Positions 1 to 8,089 of a DNA stretch of 21,912 bases are shown here, in pieces. Positions within the stretch are counted from its first letter, which is position 1; every line of letters starts with the position of its first letter. The notes beneath the pieces were generated by a model. It ran no database searches, was not told where the DNA came from, and saw only the letters and a list, made by a program, of their open reading frames with translations. The DNA lies in assembly GCA_032250895.1 (NCBI GenBank), contig JAVVEZ010000058.1, forward strand, positions 1-21,912, read 5' to 3'. This DNA is from JAVVEZ01 sp032250895 (GTDB lineage: Bacteria > Pseudomonadota > Gammaproteobacteria > Pseudomonadales > Pseudohongiellaceae). Position numbers and translations under genes: made by a program.

Positions 1-55
1 CATGAAGAAAGTTGTTTAAGGAGAACCCCGGCAAGCCTGAATTCCAGACAACAAA

Positions 56-78
56 AAGCCAGGTTTTTGGCCTGGCTT
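56..78 (-). terminator. Rho-independent terminator, probably for the small lipoprotein gene
   Basis: A perfect 8-bp stem (AAGCCAGG at 56-63, CCTGGCTT at 71-78) encloses a 7-base loop. Read on the minus strand, the stem runs into TTTTTGTTG, a good U-tract. It lies about 180 bp beyond the lipoprotein stop codon. On the plus strand the stem is followed by a looser T-rich stretch, so it could also end a plus-strand gene lying off the left edge. Confidence 0.55.
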
Positions 79-254
79 GATCTATTTCTTTTGAACAGAC
101 TTTTAGTCTGACAAGAATACCCCTCTTATTTTTATTCAGTGCCCTGGTACATGCCTGGGCACTTTCCCCCCCCTTGTTATTCTGTCTACCTGTGGTCTGT
201 TGGCATTCTATCTTCATTTTTTGCCAATGAGCAACGGAATAAAACAAACGGTCA

Positions 255-470
255 TTACAGGTTTTCGTTCAACAGGGGCGCATTGACCCAATAGACCCTG
301 ACACCAGCGCGCCGGCTGGCATTCTCATAGGCCTGAATTTTCCTTTGATCATACTTTTCAAGATAGGTGCCATTGCGCGCACTCCCGGGTTCCGCATTCT
401 GAGGTACGGTGCTACAGGCACTCAAGACCGACAATATAACGAACATGGAAAAAAAATCTTTGGTTTTCAT
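255..470 (-). CDS. Small lipoprotein of unknown function
   Basis: This is a 71-residue protein with a lipoprotein signal: a short basic start (MKTK), a hydrophobic stretch, and the lipobox LSAC with Cys19 as the expected lipidated residue. The mature part is only about 53 residues, polar, with no domain I recognise. The residue after Cys is Ser, which in enterobacterial rules favours sorting to the outer membrane. The start is well supported: AAGGAGG lies 7 bases before the ATG. The gene is about 240 bp downstream of ilvH in the same direction, with terminator-like hairpins between, so it is probably a separate unit. No homologue is recognised; the lipoprotein call rests on the signal sequence alone. 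Confidence 0.75.
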   Translation of the reverse strand: MKTKDFFSMFVILSVLSACSTVPQNAEPGSARNGTYLEKYDQRKIQAYENASRRAGVRVYWVNAPLLNENL

Positions 471-561
471 AGCACTGCCTCCTTGTATCGTCCTGTGAAA
501 TTGATCAAAGCAGTTCAGAACCCCTCCTGAAAACCCAAATTCGCGAGGGTGGAATCAACAA

Positions 562-617
562 TATCCTGATGCTTTCCCCGGCAGGATAAAACACATGGCG
601 CCCGGCTTCAAGCGCCA
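562..617 (-). terminator. Possible terminator region for ilvIH (two hairpins)
   Basis: Read on the minus strand, about 95 bp after the ilvH stop, a 6-bp GC-rich stem (TGGCGC at 596-601, GCGCCA at 612-617) is followed by TGTGTTTTATCC, a weak U-tract. Directly beyond it is a second perfect 7-bp stem (TATCCTG at 562-568, CAGGATA at 582-588). Either could end the ilvIH transcript. The U-tract is interrupted, so this is tentative. Confidence 0.35.
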
Positions 618-710
618 ACAACGACTTTCAATCCTGTTTAACGCTGGTCAATTCCACAAAAAGACCCCGGGGAAGCTTCACATAATGGCAATCCCCACCG
701 GCAGTGTGGA

Positions 711-1202
711 CTACAAACCCAGCACTTTATCGCCTCTTGCGATACCGGAAACGCCGGTTCTGGCTACTTCCAGAATACTCGTGCCGGCCAGCGCAGCGAT
801 AAAACCATCCAGCTTGTCGCTGGTACCCGTTAATTGTATGGTGAACAGGGTCGGTGTCACATCCACGATCACTCCCCGGAAAATATCCGTGACCCGCTTG
901 ACTTCCGCCCTTTGTGCGCCGGAGGCTTTCACCTTGATCAGCATCAGCTCCCGTTCAATATGAGAGCCTTCCGTCAGGTCAACCAGTTTGGCCACATCCA
1001 CCAGACGATTGAGATGTTTGATAATCTGCTCGATCTTGCGGTCATCGCCTACTGTGGTCAATGTCAATCTGGACAGGGTGGCGTCATCTGTTGGTGCCAC
1101 CGTCAGGGAATTGATGTTGTAGTTGCGCTGAGAGAACAGCCCGACTACCCGGGACAGGGCTCCTGGCTCATTTTCCAGCAGGATGGAAATAATACGGCGC
1201 AT
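711..1202 (-). CDS. ilvH: Acetolactate synthase small (regulatory) subunit
   Basis: This is the regulatory subunit of acetohydroxyacid synthase, which binds the catalytic IlvI subunit and confers feedback inhibition by valine. The first ~80 residues are an ACT domain: the opening MRRIISILLENEPGALSRV and the segment LTVAPTDD are typical of the IlvH type. The second half (RGVIVDVTP, then QLTGTSDKLDGF) is the small-subunit C-terminal domain. Its 163 residues match the length of E. coli IlvH. The gene starts 1 bp after the ilvI stop codon, and its Shine-Dalgarno sequence (GGAGA) lies inside the end of ilvI, so the two are cotranscribed and probably translationally coupled. The family assignment is secure; valine sensitivity is inferred. 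Confidence 0.96.
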   Translation of the reverse strand: MRRIISILLENEPGALSRVVGLFSQRNYNINSLTVAPTDDATLSRLTLTTVGDDRKIEQIIKHLNRLVDVAKLVDLTEGSHIERELMLIKVKASGAQRAEVKRVTDIFRGVIVDVTPTLFTIQLTGTSDKLDGFIAALAGTSILEVARTGVSGIARGDKVLGL

Positions 1203-1203
1203 T

Positions 1204-2931
1204 TTATGTTCTCTCCGTCTTGCTTAAAAACATTTCGTTCATGGCCCCGCCCCTGACCGCCATCGGGTAGACATGTTCATTGGGGTCTACCACGATATCC
1301 AGGAACACCAGCTTGTCCTTCAGAGAAAAGGCATAGGCCATTTTCTCCTGCAACTCGCTGAGTTTTTCAATCCGTATCCCCACATGGCCATAGGATTCTG
1401 CCAGCTTCACAAAGTCAGGCAGGGAATCGGCATAGGTACTGTGGGAGTGACGACCGCCGTACTGCATATCCTGCCACTGCTTGACCATCCCCAATGCCTC
1501 ATTGTTCAGGGACACAATTTTCAGGGGCAGGCGGCACTGCATGCAGGTGGCCAGTTCCTGTATATTCATCTGGATACTGCCCTCGCCGGTCACGCAGGCC
1601 ACCACCGCCCCGGGGAAAGCCAATTGCACACCCATCGCTGCCGGCAAGCCAAAGCCCATGGTGCCCAGCCCACCCGAGTTGATCCAGCGCCGGGGTTGAT
1701 CAAACTTGTAATACTGGGCCGCAAACATCTGATGCTGGCCGACGTCCGACGTCACATAGGCATCTCCACCGGTAAGCTCGTACAGCATCTGAATAACCTG
1801 TTGCGGTTTGATCGTTTCACTGCCATCCGTCACCACAGCCAGGGAATCCTTCTCACGCCAGTGTTCGATCTGCTGCCACCAGGAACTCAGGGCTGCCTTG
1901 TCGATGCTCATGCTTGTATTTTTGATCAGGTCCAGCATTTCCTTGAGCACCGAAGCGACAGGCCCAACGATGGGAACGTGAGCCGTAACCGTCTTCGAAA
2001 TCGACGCCGGATCGATATCCACATGCAGAATGGTCGCATCGGGACAGAACTTGGATACATCCGAATTGGTCACACGGTCATCAAAACGGGCACCAATGGC
2101 CAGAATCACATCGGCCTCGTGCATGCTCATGTTGGCTTCATAGGTGCCATGCATCCCCAGCATGCCCAAAAACTGCCTGTCACTGCCCGGATAAGCCCCC
2201 AGCCCCATCAGGGTATTGGTAATGGGGTAACCCAGCAATCTCGTCATTTCCGTCAGCGCTGCGGAGCCATTGCCCATAATCGCCCCGCCGCCGGCATAGA
2301 TAACCGGTTTTTTGGCAGCCAGCAGAATATCGACGGCTTTTTTGATCTGCCCGGAATGTCCTTTGGCCGGCGGGATATAGGACCGGATCTTGATGCTTTC
2401 AGGATAGTGATACTCATACTTCTCATTGGGATCCGTGACATCCTTTGGAATGTCGATCACGACCGGTCCCGGTCTGCCGGTGGTGGCAATATAGAAGGCC
2501 TTCTTGACGATCATCGGAATGTCTTCGGCACGCTGGGCGACAAAACTGTGCTTCACGATGGGACGGGAAACACCGATCATGTCGGTTTCCTGAAACGCAT
2601 CGGAACCCACCGCATCCCGGGTGACCTGACCGGCAATGACAATGATCGGAACGGAATCCATATAAGCTGTGGCAATACCGGTTATGGTATTGGTGGCACC
2701 CGGACCCGAGGTAACCAGAACCACCCCCGGTTTTCCGGTTGCGCGTGCATAGCCATCGGCGGCATGGGTTGCTCCCTGCTCGTGCCTGACCAGTACATGA
2801 TCGACCTTGTCCTGCCGGAAAATGGCATCGTAGATGTGCAGGGCCGTGCCGCCCGGGTAGCCAAATATCAAATCAACGCCTTCATCGTGCAGGGCACGAA
2901 TAAGCATCTCACCACCAGAAAGTAATTCCAC
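1204..2931 (-). CDS. ilvI: Acetolactate synthase large (catalytic) subunit
   Basis: This thiamine-diphosphate enzyme condenses pyruvate with pyruvate or 2-oxobutyrate in the first common step of valine, leucine and isoleucine synthesis. All three expected regions are present. The N-terminal domain has FGYPGG and the catalytic Glu51 in VRHEQ. The central region has the FAD-binding fold. The C-terminal ThDP domain has GEG at 449-451, where E. coli has GDG; Glu is, from memory, a known variant in other gammaproteobacteria. Its 575 residues are normal. The start is a GTG: GAGGT lies 8 bases upstream, and the first residues (MELLSGGEM) align with E. coli IlvI (MEMLSGAEM). An internal ATG at 2907 would remove that conserved start. 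It forms an operon with ilvH and lies behind a long structured leader. Confidence 0.97.
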   Translation of the reverse strand: MELLSGGEMLIRALHDEGVDLIFGYPGGTALHIYDAIFRQDKVDHVLVRHEQGATHAADGYARATGKPGVVLVTSGPGATNTITGIATAYMDSVPIIVIAGQVTRDAVGSDAFQETDMIGVSRPIVKHSFVAQRAEDIPMIVKKAFYIATTGRPGPVVIDIPKDVTDPNEKYEYHYPESIKIRSYIPPAKGHSGQIKKAVDILLAAKKPVIYAGGGAIMGNGSAALTEMTRLLGYPITNTLMGLGAYPGSDRQFLGMLGMHGTYEANMSMHEADVILAIGARFDDRVTNSDVSKFCPDATILHVDIDPASISKTVTAHVPIVGPVASVLKEMLDLIKNTSMSIDKAALSSWWQQIEHWREKDSLAVVTDGSETIKPQQVIQMLYELTGGDAYVTSDVGQHQMFAAQYYKFDQPRRWINSGGLGTMGFGLPAAMGVQLAFPGAVVACVTGEGSIQMNIQELATCMQCRLPLKIVSLNNEALGMVKQWQDMQYGGRHSHSTYADSLPDFVKLAESYGHVGIRIEKLSELQEKMAYAFSLKDKLVFLDIVVDPNEHVYPMAVRGGAMNEMFLSKTERT

Positions 2932-3039
2932 TTTTGTTGACCTCGCGTCGTCTTACAAAATCACTGCAAATACATATGACCACAAACCCTGATGCACAGT
3001 TACATGCACCGGTTTAGCTACTACGGAATCGAATTATAC

Positions 3040-3225
3040 GTTTAAATGTCAAGGAGGCCCTTGTTGAACCTCGGATGGACCCTATGCGTGATAACGCTTT
3101 ATAGGGAGGCTGGATGAGACTTTCAATACATCCAGGCTGGTTATGGCGGTAACACCGTAGTTCGCCTACCTTGGTTACGTCCATGCTGCTGACAGACAAT
3201 CGGGGGAGTGGTCCGATCAATCTGT
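3040..3225 (-). ncRNA. Candidate structured leader RNA of ilvIH
   Basis: The 467 bp upstream of ilvI contains no convincing gene. Read on the minus strand it carries five consecutive stem-loops. H1 (3192-3225) pairs ACAGA and ATCGG with their complements. H2 (3139-3170) pairs GGT and GGCG. H3 (3110-3135) is a perfect 7-bp CTGGATG/CATCCAG stem. H4 (3080-3106) pairs CCCTAT and GCGT around a GATA tetraloop. H5 (3040-3069) pairs CAAGG around AGGC, flanked by a 6-bp GTTTAA/TTGAAC stem. All lie between a strong promoter and ilvI. A motif called ilvB-OMG has been described upstream of ilvB in oligotrophic marine gammaproteobacteria, from memory; I cannot confirm that this is a member. No leader peptide rich in Ile, Leu or Val codons was seen, which argues against classic attenuation. 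An independent small RNA is the alternative. Confidence 0.45.
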
Positions 3226-3245
3226 GGGCTAAAACAAAAGCAGAC

Positions 3246-3273
3246 ATTATGGGAATCAGGCGCCGGATGTCAA
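3246..3273 (-). promoter_or_regulatory. Strong sigma70-type promoter upstream of ilvIH
   Basis: On the minus strand a perfect -35 hexamer TTGACA (3268-3273) is followed after 16 bp by CATAAT (3246-3251). A transcript would start near 3239 and carry about 310 bases of leader before ilvI. A second perfect TATAAT (3033-3038) lies nearer the gene, but it has a TTGACA only 8 bp upstream, which is too close for normal sigma70 spacing. Confidence 0.65.
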
Positions 3274-3312
3274 GGAAAAACGCCCGGAGCACCCTTTGTT
3301 CATTGAACTATC

Positions 3313-3344
3313 CATCTGGCCATCTGGCCATCTGGCCGTCTGGT
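3313..3344. repeat. Short tandem repeat, 8-bp unit, four copies
   Basis: CATCTGGC is repeated three times exactly (3313-3320, 3321-3328, 3329-3336), and a fourth unit, CGTCTGGT, differs at two positions. It lies in the gap between the dipeptidase stop codon and the ilvI promoter, about 40 bp upstream of the -35 hexamer, so copy-number change would not alter any protein. Confidence 0.8.
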
Positions 3345-3398
3345 ACACGATGCCGGCATGACCCGGATCCGGCAAAAACTGCCTGCGTCAGAAAAGGC

Positions 3399-4652
3399 TT
3401 ATTTCAACTCGTCCGCAAGCTTTTCAGCTTCAGCCAGTATGCGCAGCACATTGCCACTCCAGATTTTGGCAATGGCCTCTTCGCTGTAACCACGGCTGAG
3501 CAGCTCCCGGGTGACATTGCCGGTTTCCCCGGCGTTATTCCAGCCATCGACACCGCCACCACCGCCGAAATCGGACGAGATGCCAACGTGGTCGACACCC
3601 ATCAGCTTCACGGCATAGTCAATGTGATCCACGAACCCGGCAACGGTGGCAGTGGGCCACTGCCGATTGATTTCCACCATCGCGGTCTCATAGCGCATCC
3701 TTTCTGCTGCTGGCAGCGCCGCCACCTGGTCGCCATCTGTCACCCCCAGTTCCCGCCGCAGGGCCCCAATGGCAGCTGATTTTTCCGGCGCCACCTGTTT
3801 TACATAACTGTCAAAGGCCACTATCTGGATGACACCACCATTATCCCGCAGTACCCGCAGTTGCTCATCATTCATATTCCGGGGATGGTCGGCCAGCGCC
3901 GTGACACTGGAATGCGAGGCGATCACCGGTGCCCTGGAGTGCCGGGTGGCATCCAGCATGGTTTGCCTTGAAGCGTGGGAAACATCGACAAGGATGCCAA
4001 GGCGATTCAATTCCGCAACCACCTGATAACCAAAGTCACTGAGTCCGCCATGCTCCTCGGGACCGTCTCCCAATCTGGCCTGGGGCTGAGCGGAATCCCC
4101 GATGTCATTATGCCCGTTATGTACCAGGGTCATATAGCGTGCCCCGCGCTTGCGGAAATCCGCCAGCAGGGACAGGTCCTTGCCAATCACAAACCCGTTT
4201 TCAATACCGATCAGCGCGACCAGTTTGCCCTGGGCGTGAAGTTCACGCGCCTGGGCAGCCGTGGTCGCCAAACCAATCCTGTCAGGATAGAGTTCATCCG
4301 TCATGCGATGAATGGCATCAAACTTGGTCAGCGCATCGGCCCTGGCAGCACGATAATCGGCCTCGGTGCGCGCCATCTGTCCCACATATACGATGAAAAA
4401 GGCGGCATCGAGCCCCCCTTGCACCATGTTATCCAGGTTTACCTGGGCATCGGGCTGGCTGGCCGGATCGAATTCGCTGGTGGCAAAGTCAAGGGGAATG
4501 TCGACATGGGTATCCAGCGTCATGACCCGCGTCTGGAGCGCATTGACCTGCCCCGCCAATTCATCAGCACCAGCGCCCTGGGCTGGTGCGACAAGCAGCA
4601 GTGACAACAAAAGGGATTGCAAAAGGCGGGGCAACAAACTGATTGGTGACAT
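3399..4652 (-). CDS. Exported M19-family (membrane/renal-type) dipeptidase
   Basis: This zinc dipeptidase of the renal dipeptidase family hydrolyses dipeptides, often including those with a D-residue at the C-terminal side. The metal ligands expected of family M19 are visible: His49 and Asp51 in DTHVD, Glu151 in GIENGF, His226 in VDVSHAS and His247 in IASHSS. The C-terminal GISSDFGGGG segment is also typical. A signal peptide occupies the first ~25 residues (hydrophobic LLLSLLLVAPAQG, cleavage probably near AQGAGA), so it acts in the periplasm or at the envelope. The 417 residues are normal. The start ATG has only a weak GAGA-type ribosome site. It follows the DUF4159 gene by 67 bp on the same strand and may be cotranscribed. 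The natural substrate cannot be told from sequence. Confidence 0.93.
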   Translation of the reverse strand: MSPISLLPRLLQSLLLSLLLVAPAQGAGADELAGQVNALQTRVMTLDTHVDIPLDFATSEFDPASQPDAQVNLDNMVQGGLDAAFFIVYVGQMARTEADYRAARADALTKFDAIHRMTDELYPDRIGLATTAAQARELHAQGKLVALIGIENGFVIGKDLSLLADFRKRGARYMTLVHNGHNDIGDSAQPQARLGDGPEEHGGLSDFGYQVVAELNRLGILVDVSHASRQTMLDATRHSRAPVIASHSSVTALADHPRNMNDEQLRVLRDNGGVIQIVAFDSYVKQVAPEKSAAIGALRRELGVTDGDQVAALPAAERMRYETAMVEINRQWPTATVAGFVDHIDYAVKLMGVDHVGISSDFGGGGGVDGWNNAGETGNVTRELLSRGYSEEAIAKIWSGNVLRILAEAEKLADELK

Positions 4653-4719
4653 GCGTGTCTCTCAGGTCTCTGTCGGCGTACTGAAAAACATCTTTTCAAG
4701 GGCCGGGATTGACAGATGC

Positions 4720-5565
4720 TTAATGGGTCATGGAATAAACAACATAATTGACCGCAAAACGGTAAGCCAGCGCCGTCATGGGCTCGGGGTAACCCGGGGT
4801 GTCCGCGTGCTCCCAGGCATCGCCCAGGTCCATGTTGTGGTTGATGGCCACAATCAGCCTGCCGGCGTCATCATAGATTCCCCGCCATGCGGGATCATAG
4901 CCATCGCGTTCCCAGGTCTGGCCATTGTACAGGGCCGCAAGGCCTGGTATCTGGATTTTTTCATCCAGATCATAGAGTACATGAAAGACCTCATCGTCAT
5001 CGGGAATGTCGATAATCGGGCGGTCGGGAAAAACTTTTTGCATGGTGCTGACAAAGCCCTGCCATTCCTGGGTTCCGTGGAAATCATCCACCATCAGAAA
5101 ACCCCCACGCAGCAGATATTCCCTGAGAATGTCTGCCTCCTCGGTATCAAGCGTCCAGTAACCCACTTCCACCGCATACAACCAGGGATAATCAAACACC
5201 GTGCCATCCCTGAGGTTGATGGTTACCGCTCCCTCCGCGCTGTAACGGCTCGCGGGTGAACCGTGCAATCGGGTCAGGCGATTGACCCCCGACATGAAGA
5301 AATGTTCAGCTTCCGGCATATCCGTGGTCCAGCTGGAACCGAAACGTCCCCTGCCCCGGAACCCAGCGCCGAGCCTGCTGCTTCCGGCACCATAAATCAG
5401 ACGTGCAAAGTAGAATTCATAGCCGGCGGCGGAACTTGACAGTGGCGCCATACCGGACACATCCGGAAGCAGGCGCTGTGCCTGGGCAGAACCGGCCACG
5501 GCAAGCAGCAGAGCAAATACCGCTGCCAGTATGCCAATGGATTTTCCGGATCTGCTCGACAACAC
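4720..5565 (-). CDS. Exported DUF4159 protein
   Basis: This is a 281-residue protein with a signal peptide (hydrophobic run at about 10-26, predicted cleavage after AQA) followed by one DUF4159 domain. The family hallmarks are FDYPWLYAVEVGYW, LREYLLRGGFLMVDDFHG, YDLDE..IPG, RGIYDDAGRLIVAINHNMD and DAWEHAD...YPEPMTALAYR. DUF4159 domains usually occur at the end of large membrane proteins encoded with MoxR ATPases and von Willebrand factor proteins. Here the domain is a stand-alone secreted protein without those partners nearby. It has a glutamine-amidotransferase-like look (the GGFLMVDDFHG strand-turn), but no function is established. The start is GTG: an in-frame TGA lies 18 bp upstream and no ATG fits. 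AGGA lies about 11 bases before it, a weak site. Confidence 0.88.
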   Translation of the reverse strand: MLSSRSGKSIGILAAVFALLLAVAGSAQAQRLLPDVSGMAPLSSSAAGYEFYFARLIYGAGSSRLGAGFRGRGRFGSSWTTDMPEAEHFFMSGVNRLTRLHGSPASRYSAEGAVTINLRDGTVFDYPWLYAVEVGYWTLDTEEADILREYLLRGGFLMVDDFHGTQEWQGFVSTMQKVFPDRPIIDIPDDDEVFHVLYDLDEKIQIPGLAALYNGQTWERDGYDPAWRGIYDDAGRLIVAINHNMDLGDAWEHADTPGYPEPMTALAYRFAVNYVVYSMTH

Positions 5566-5692
5566 GGGGCTATGATTCCTGTATCAAAGTTTCCGGGCCT
5601 GACTATAAACCACCCGGGCAGCAATTGAAACCAGGAGCCTGTCGGACTCAGGGTGATTCTACTGCGGTGGCTGGAAACCGCTGCCGCGTCTC

Positions 5693-7972
5693 TCAAAAGC
5701 GCAGCGTATAGTTGAACTTGAGCGACAGGTCGGTGCTGACCGAAGTAAAATTATTGTCCTTGTCCAGGTCGGTCAGCCCATAATTGAAAACCACGAAAGC
5801 CTGGCGGCCGGCCTCCGGTATCCAGTTCAAACGGCTATTGAGACCCAGTGTTTCCGATACATTGTCATACTGTATCAATGTGCTCCAGGACAGGGTTGAC
5901 GAAAATGCAACCTGGGAATTGATGGAACTCAGGCGGACCGTAAAGTTTCCTGCGGGCAGATGAATTTCATTCTCTGAATAGCTGATGCCCAGGCTGTAGT
6001 TGCGAATTGGTCGCCAGGTCAGATCGGCGCTGCGCAGAAAGCGATTGCCATTGAAAAAATCCCCCCAGCGCAGCCTGATGCCGCCGGATACCTTGCGCTG
6101 GTTGGCAATATCAATGCCCACCAGTCCTTCCGTATAGGAGTAATCGCCCTTGGGAATGACCACTTCCCCGGAACCGTCGCTGAAGCGATTGATGACGAAA
6201 TCGTTCTGCAAGACCTCACGGTTGCGGATCAAACGCATAAACATGGCATCACCGGTATTGTTGTTGATGGAAATTCTCGGACCGAAATTCTGTGAATTGA
6301 CTCTGCCATCATCGAGAGTCTCTTTTCTGAAACCATCAAAGCCGCCAAACAGGGAACGGACATAGCCACCGGCCGGGAAAAAATGCCGATAACCAAAATC
6401 GAGAGAATGACTCTCGATGCCGGTCTGATTCACAAAACCCACGGCAGGATCAAAATTTTCCTCAACCCGCTTGTAGCTATAAGCTCCACGCCACTCAGAG
6501 TTGTTGGGCGAGCTGATGCCAAAGCCATAAGAGGCATTGTTGCCCTGTTTGCCCTCCGTGTCGGTTTGTTGATACCAGGCCAGCCCCTCCACGATCCTGC
6601 CCCCGGGCAAGCGCGAATTGCGGTATCTGAAATCCGTACCAATCAGCGTATTGCTCAGGTTCGATTGCGGATCACCGTCTGTGGCTATCACGCCGAGCTG
6701 CGATTCCGACAGCACATTCAACACCGCTCTGCCCACAAAAATATTGGTGGCATCCACGCCGCTGCTGACATCGGCGCCCTGCCTGATAAGCAGCGAACCC
6801 ACATTCCAGTCCCCGATACGGCCCGCCAGCTTGCCTCCGACATTGATATCCACAGGTGCTCCGCGTGGACTCAAACCAATATTTCTGGAGAAAAACGGGC
6901 GTGCATTCTGTGCCTCGGCATTAGAAACGGCCGGGCTACCCCCATCATTGCCAATCTGGCCAAACTCGAAAATATCGGCCTCCCGGATAAAGAAATCCCG
7001 ACGTTCAGGAAAAAACAGATTGAAGCGGGTCAGGTTGACCTGGCGGGCATCGACTTCGGCGGCGGAAAAATCGGTGTTGATGGTCAATGAAGCATTCAAT
7101 TGCGGCGTGATTTTGTAAAACACGTCCAATTGGGGTTCGTAGTTCTGATTGGTAGAACCGAGAGGACCGAAGCTTCGATCCTGCCTTATCGTGAAGGCAG
7201 GCACCACATCCAGGCCCAGGCCCTGGCGCAAACCATTGATGCCGGTAGCTGTCCCCGCTGTACTGGGATTGATCTGCCGGTTGCGCGATACCCAGGCGAT
7301 GCTTTCATTGTTGCGGCGGATGGCACGGCGGAAATTGATGCCCCAGGACTCGGTATCAGGGTTAAAGGAGATCGTCTGGAGGGGAATGCGCATTTCCCCC
7401 GTCCAGCCCTCGTCATCACGGCTCGCACCGGCTTGCCAGATGCCATCCCAGTTCCCCTGGATGTCGGAAATGTTCTGAAACAAGCCCTCCCAGCGAACCC
7501 CATTGGGGTTCACTTCAAAGCGGTAGCCATTGCGCCGGTCCATGAAGGGATCCAGGATCAATGCAAAAATGTCGTCACTCTGCAGACCCTGTCCCTGCCG
7601 GAGGATGCGGGCAGTAATCAGATCGGGATCGGTCTCCCACATGCGGGCGCTGACATAGAGGGCATCCTCCGTATAAAACACCCTCACTTCAGTTTTTTGC
7701 GTCGGCTCGGCAAATTCGATCGGATCCACCTGATGCAGGTCGCTGACCAGGGCAGCCTGCGCCCAGACCTCTTCATCAAGAACACCATCGATGCGAGGCT
7801 CGGCATCCAGGCGGGGAATTGCCAGCGTTTTCAGGCCATCGCTACCGGAGCTCAGGATAAAATTTTCCTGCGCCAGCGTGAACCCGGGTAAACCCAGCAT
7901 GACCACCAGGCCCGAAAGCCACCCCAGGGTCGGAAAGGACAACAAGGATGCAGGTCTCTCCTGTTTTTGCAA
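5693..7972 (-). CDS. DUF5916 outer-membrane protein with N-terminal CBM9-like domain
   Basis: This is a 759-residue exported protein. After a signal peptide ending at about GFTLAQ, residues ~48-235 form a carbohydrate-binding family 9-like domain (IDGVLDEEVWAQA, YVSARMWETDPD, RNGYRFEVNPNGVRWE). The rest is DUF5916, whose alternating polar/hydrophobic strands and final residue Phe indicate an outer-membrane beta-barrel assembled by the BAM complex. The family is common in marine and soil bacteria, often near peptidases or TonB systems; its substrate is unknown, and the CBM9 resemblance alone does not prove sugar binding. The start is TTG, with GGAG 8 bases upstream; a TTG nearer the signal core is a possible alternative. 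The gene is 127 bp upstream of the DUF4159 gene on the same strand. Confidence 0.9.
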   Translation of the reverse strand: MQKQERPASLLSFPTLGWLSGLVVMLGLPGFTLAQENFILSSGSDGLKTLAIPRLDAEPRIDGVLDEEVWAQAALVSDLHQVDPIEFAEPTQKTEVRVFYTEDALYVSARMWETDPDLITARILRQGQGLQSDDIFALILDPFMDRRNGYRFEVNPNGVRWEGLFQNISDIQGNWDGIWQAGASRDDEGWTGEMRIPLQTISFNPDTESWGINFRRAIRRNNESIAWVSRNRQINPSTAGTATGINGLRQGLGLDVVPAFTIRQDRSFGPLGSTNQNYEPQLDVFYKITPQLNASLTINTDFSAAEVDARQVNLTRFNLFFPERRDFFIREADIFEFGQIGNDGGSPAVSNAEAQNARPFFSRNIGLSPRGAPVDINVGGKLAGRIGDWNVGSLLIRQGADVSSGVDATNIFVGRAVLNVLSESQLGVIATDGDPQSNLSNTLIGTDFRYRNSRLPGGRIVEGLAWYQQTDTEGKQGNNASYGFGISSPNNSEWRGAYSYKRVEENFDPAVGFVNQTGIESHSLDFGYRHFFPAGGYVRSLFGGFDGFRKETLDDGRVNSQNFGPRISINNNTGDAMFMRLIRNREVLQNDFVINRFSDGSGEVVIPKGDYSYTEGLVGIDIANQRKVSGGIRLRWGDFFNGNRFLRSADLTWRPIRNYSLGISYSENEIHLPAGNFTVRLSSINSQVAFSSTLSWSTLIQYDNVSETLGLNSRLNWIPEAGRQAFVVFNYGLTDLDKDNNFTSVSTDLSLKFNYTLRF

Positions 7973-8007
7973 GTTGAGAACTCCCGAGAATCAAAAGCAA
8001 AACGGCG

Positions 8008-8013
8008 ATTATA
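8008..8013 (-). promoter_or_regulatory. Possible -10 element for the DUF5916 gene
   Basis: A perfect TATAAT on the minus strand lies about 36 bp before the TTG start. The best -35 at normal spacing is only TTCCTC, so the promoter is tentative. A TTGACT lies 7 bp upstream, too close to serve as a normal -35. Confidence 0.3.
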
Positions 8014-8052
8014 TGGCAGTAGTCAACGACGAGGAAAGCACTGGAACAGCCC

Positions 8053-8080
8053 GGCTACCCGGCAAGGGTGCCGGGCAGCC
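8053..8080 (-). terminator. GC-rich hairpin after the DUF6152 gene
   Basis: An 11-bp stem with one G-U pair (GGCTACCCGGC at 8053-8063, GCCGGGCAGCC at 8070-8080) closes a 6-base loop, starting 9 bp beyond the DUF6152 stop. No T-run follows on either strand, so it may be a transcript-stabilising 3' hairpin or an atypical terminator rather than a canonical one. Confidence 0.45.
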
Positions 8081-8089
8081 CATTTCAGC

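Noticed and set aside
1..19. Possible end of a plus-strand gene (ATG AAG AAA GTT GTT TAA)
   Set aside because: Too little sequence lies in the window to tell a gene end from a chance stop codon.
139..162. GTGCCC/GGGCAC hairpin followed by a C-run
   Set aside because: The loop is 12 bases and no T-run follows on either strand; the hairpin at 56-78 is a better terminator.
1273..2925. A 550-codon open frame on the plus strand opposite ilvI
   Set aside because: It lies entirely antisense to a clearly conserved enzyme, its product is rich in His, Gln and Arg as expected of a mirrored GC-biased gene, and it shows no recognisable domain.
3014..3292. A 92-codon minus-strand frame across the ilvI leader
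   Set aside because: Its start lies upstream of the promoter found here, it has no ribosome site, and its codons coincide with stem-loops. A shorter start within the leader also lacks a ribosome site and is not rich in branched-chain codons.
3363..3372. 10-bp palindrome CCGGATCCGG
   Set aside because: It is too short and has no loop or context that would mark it as an operator; likely chance in GC-rich DNA.
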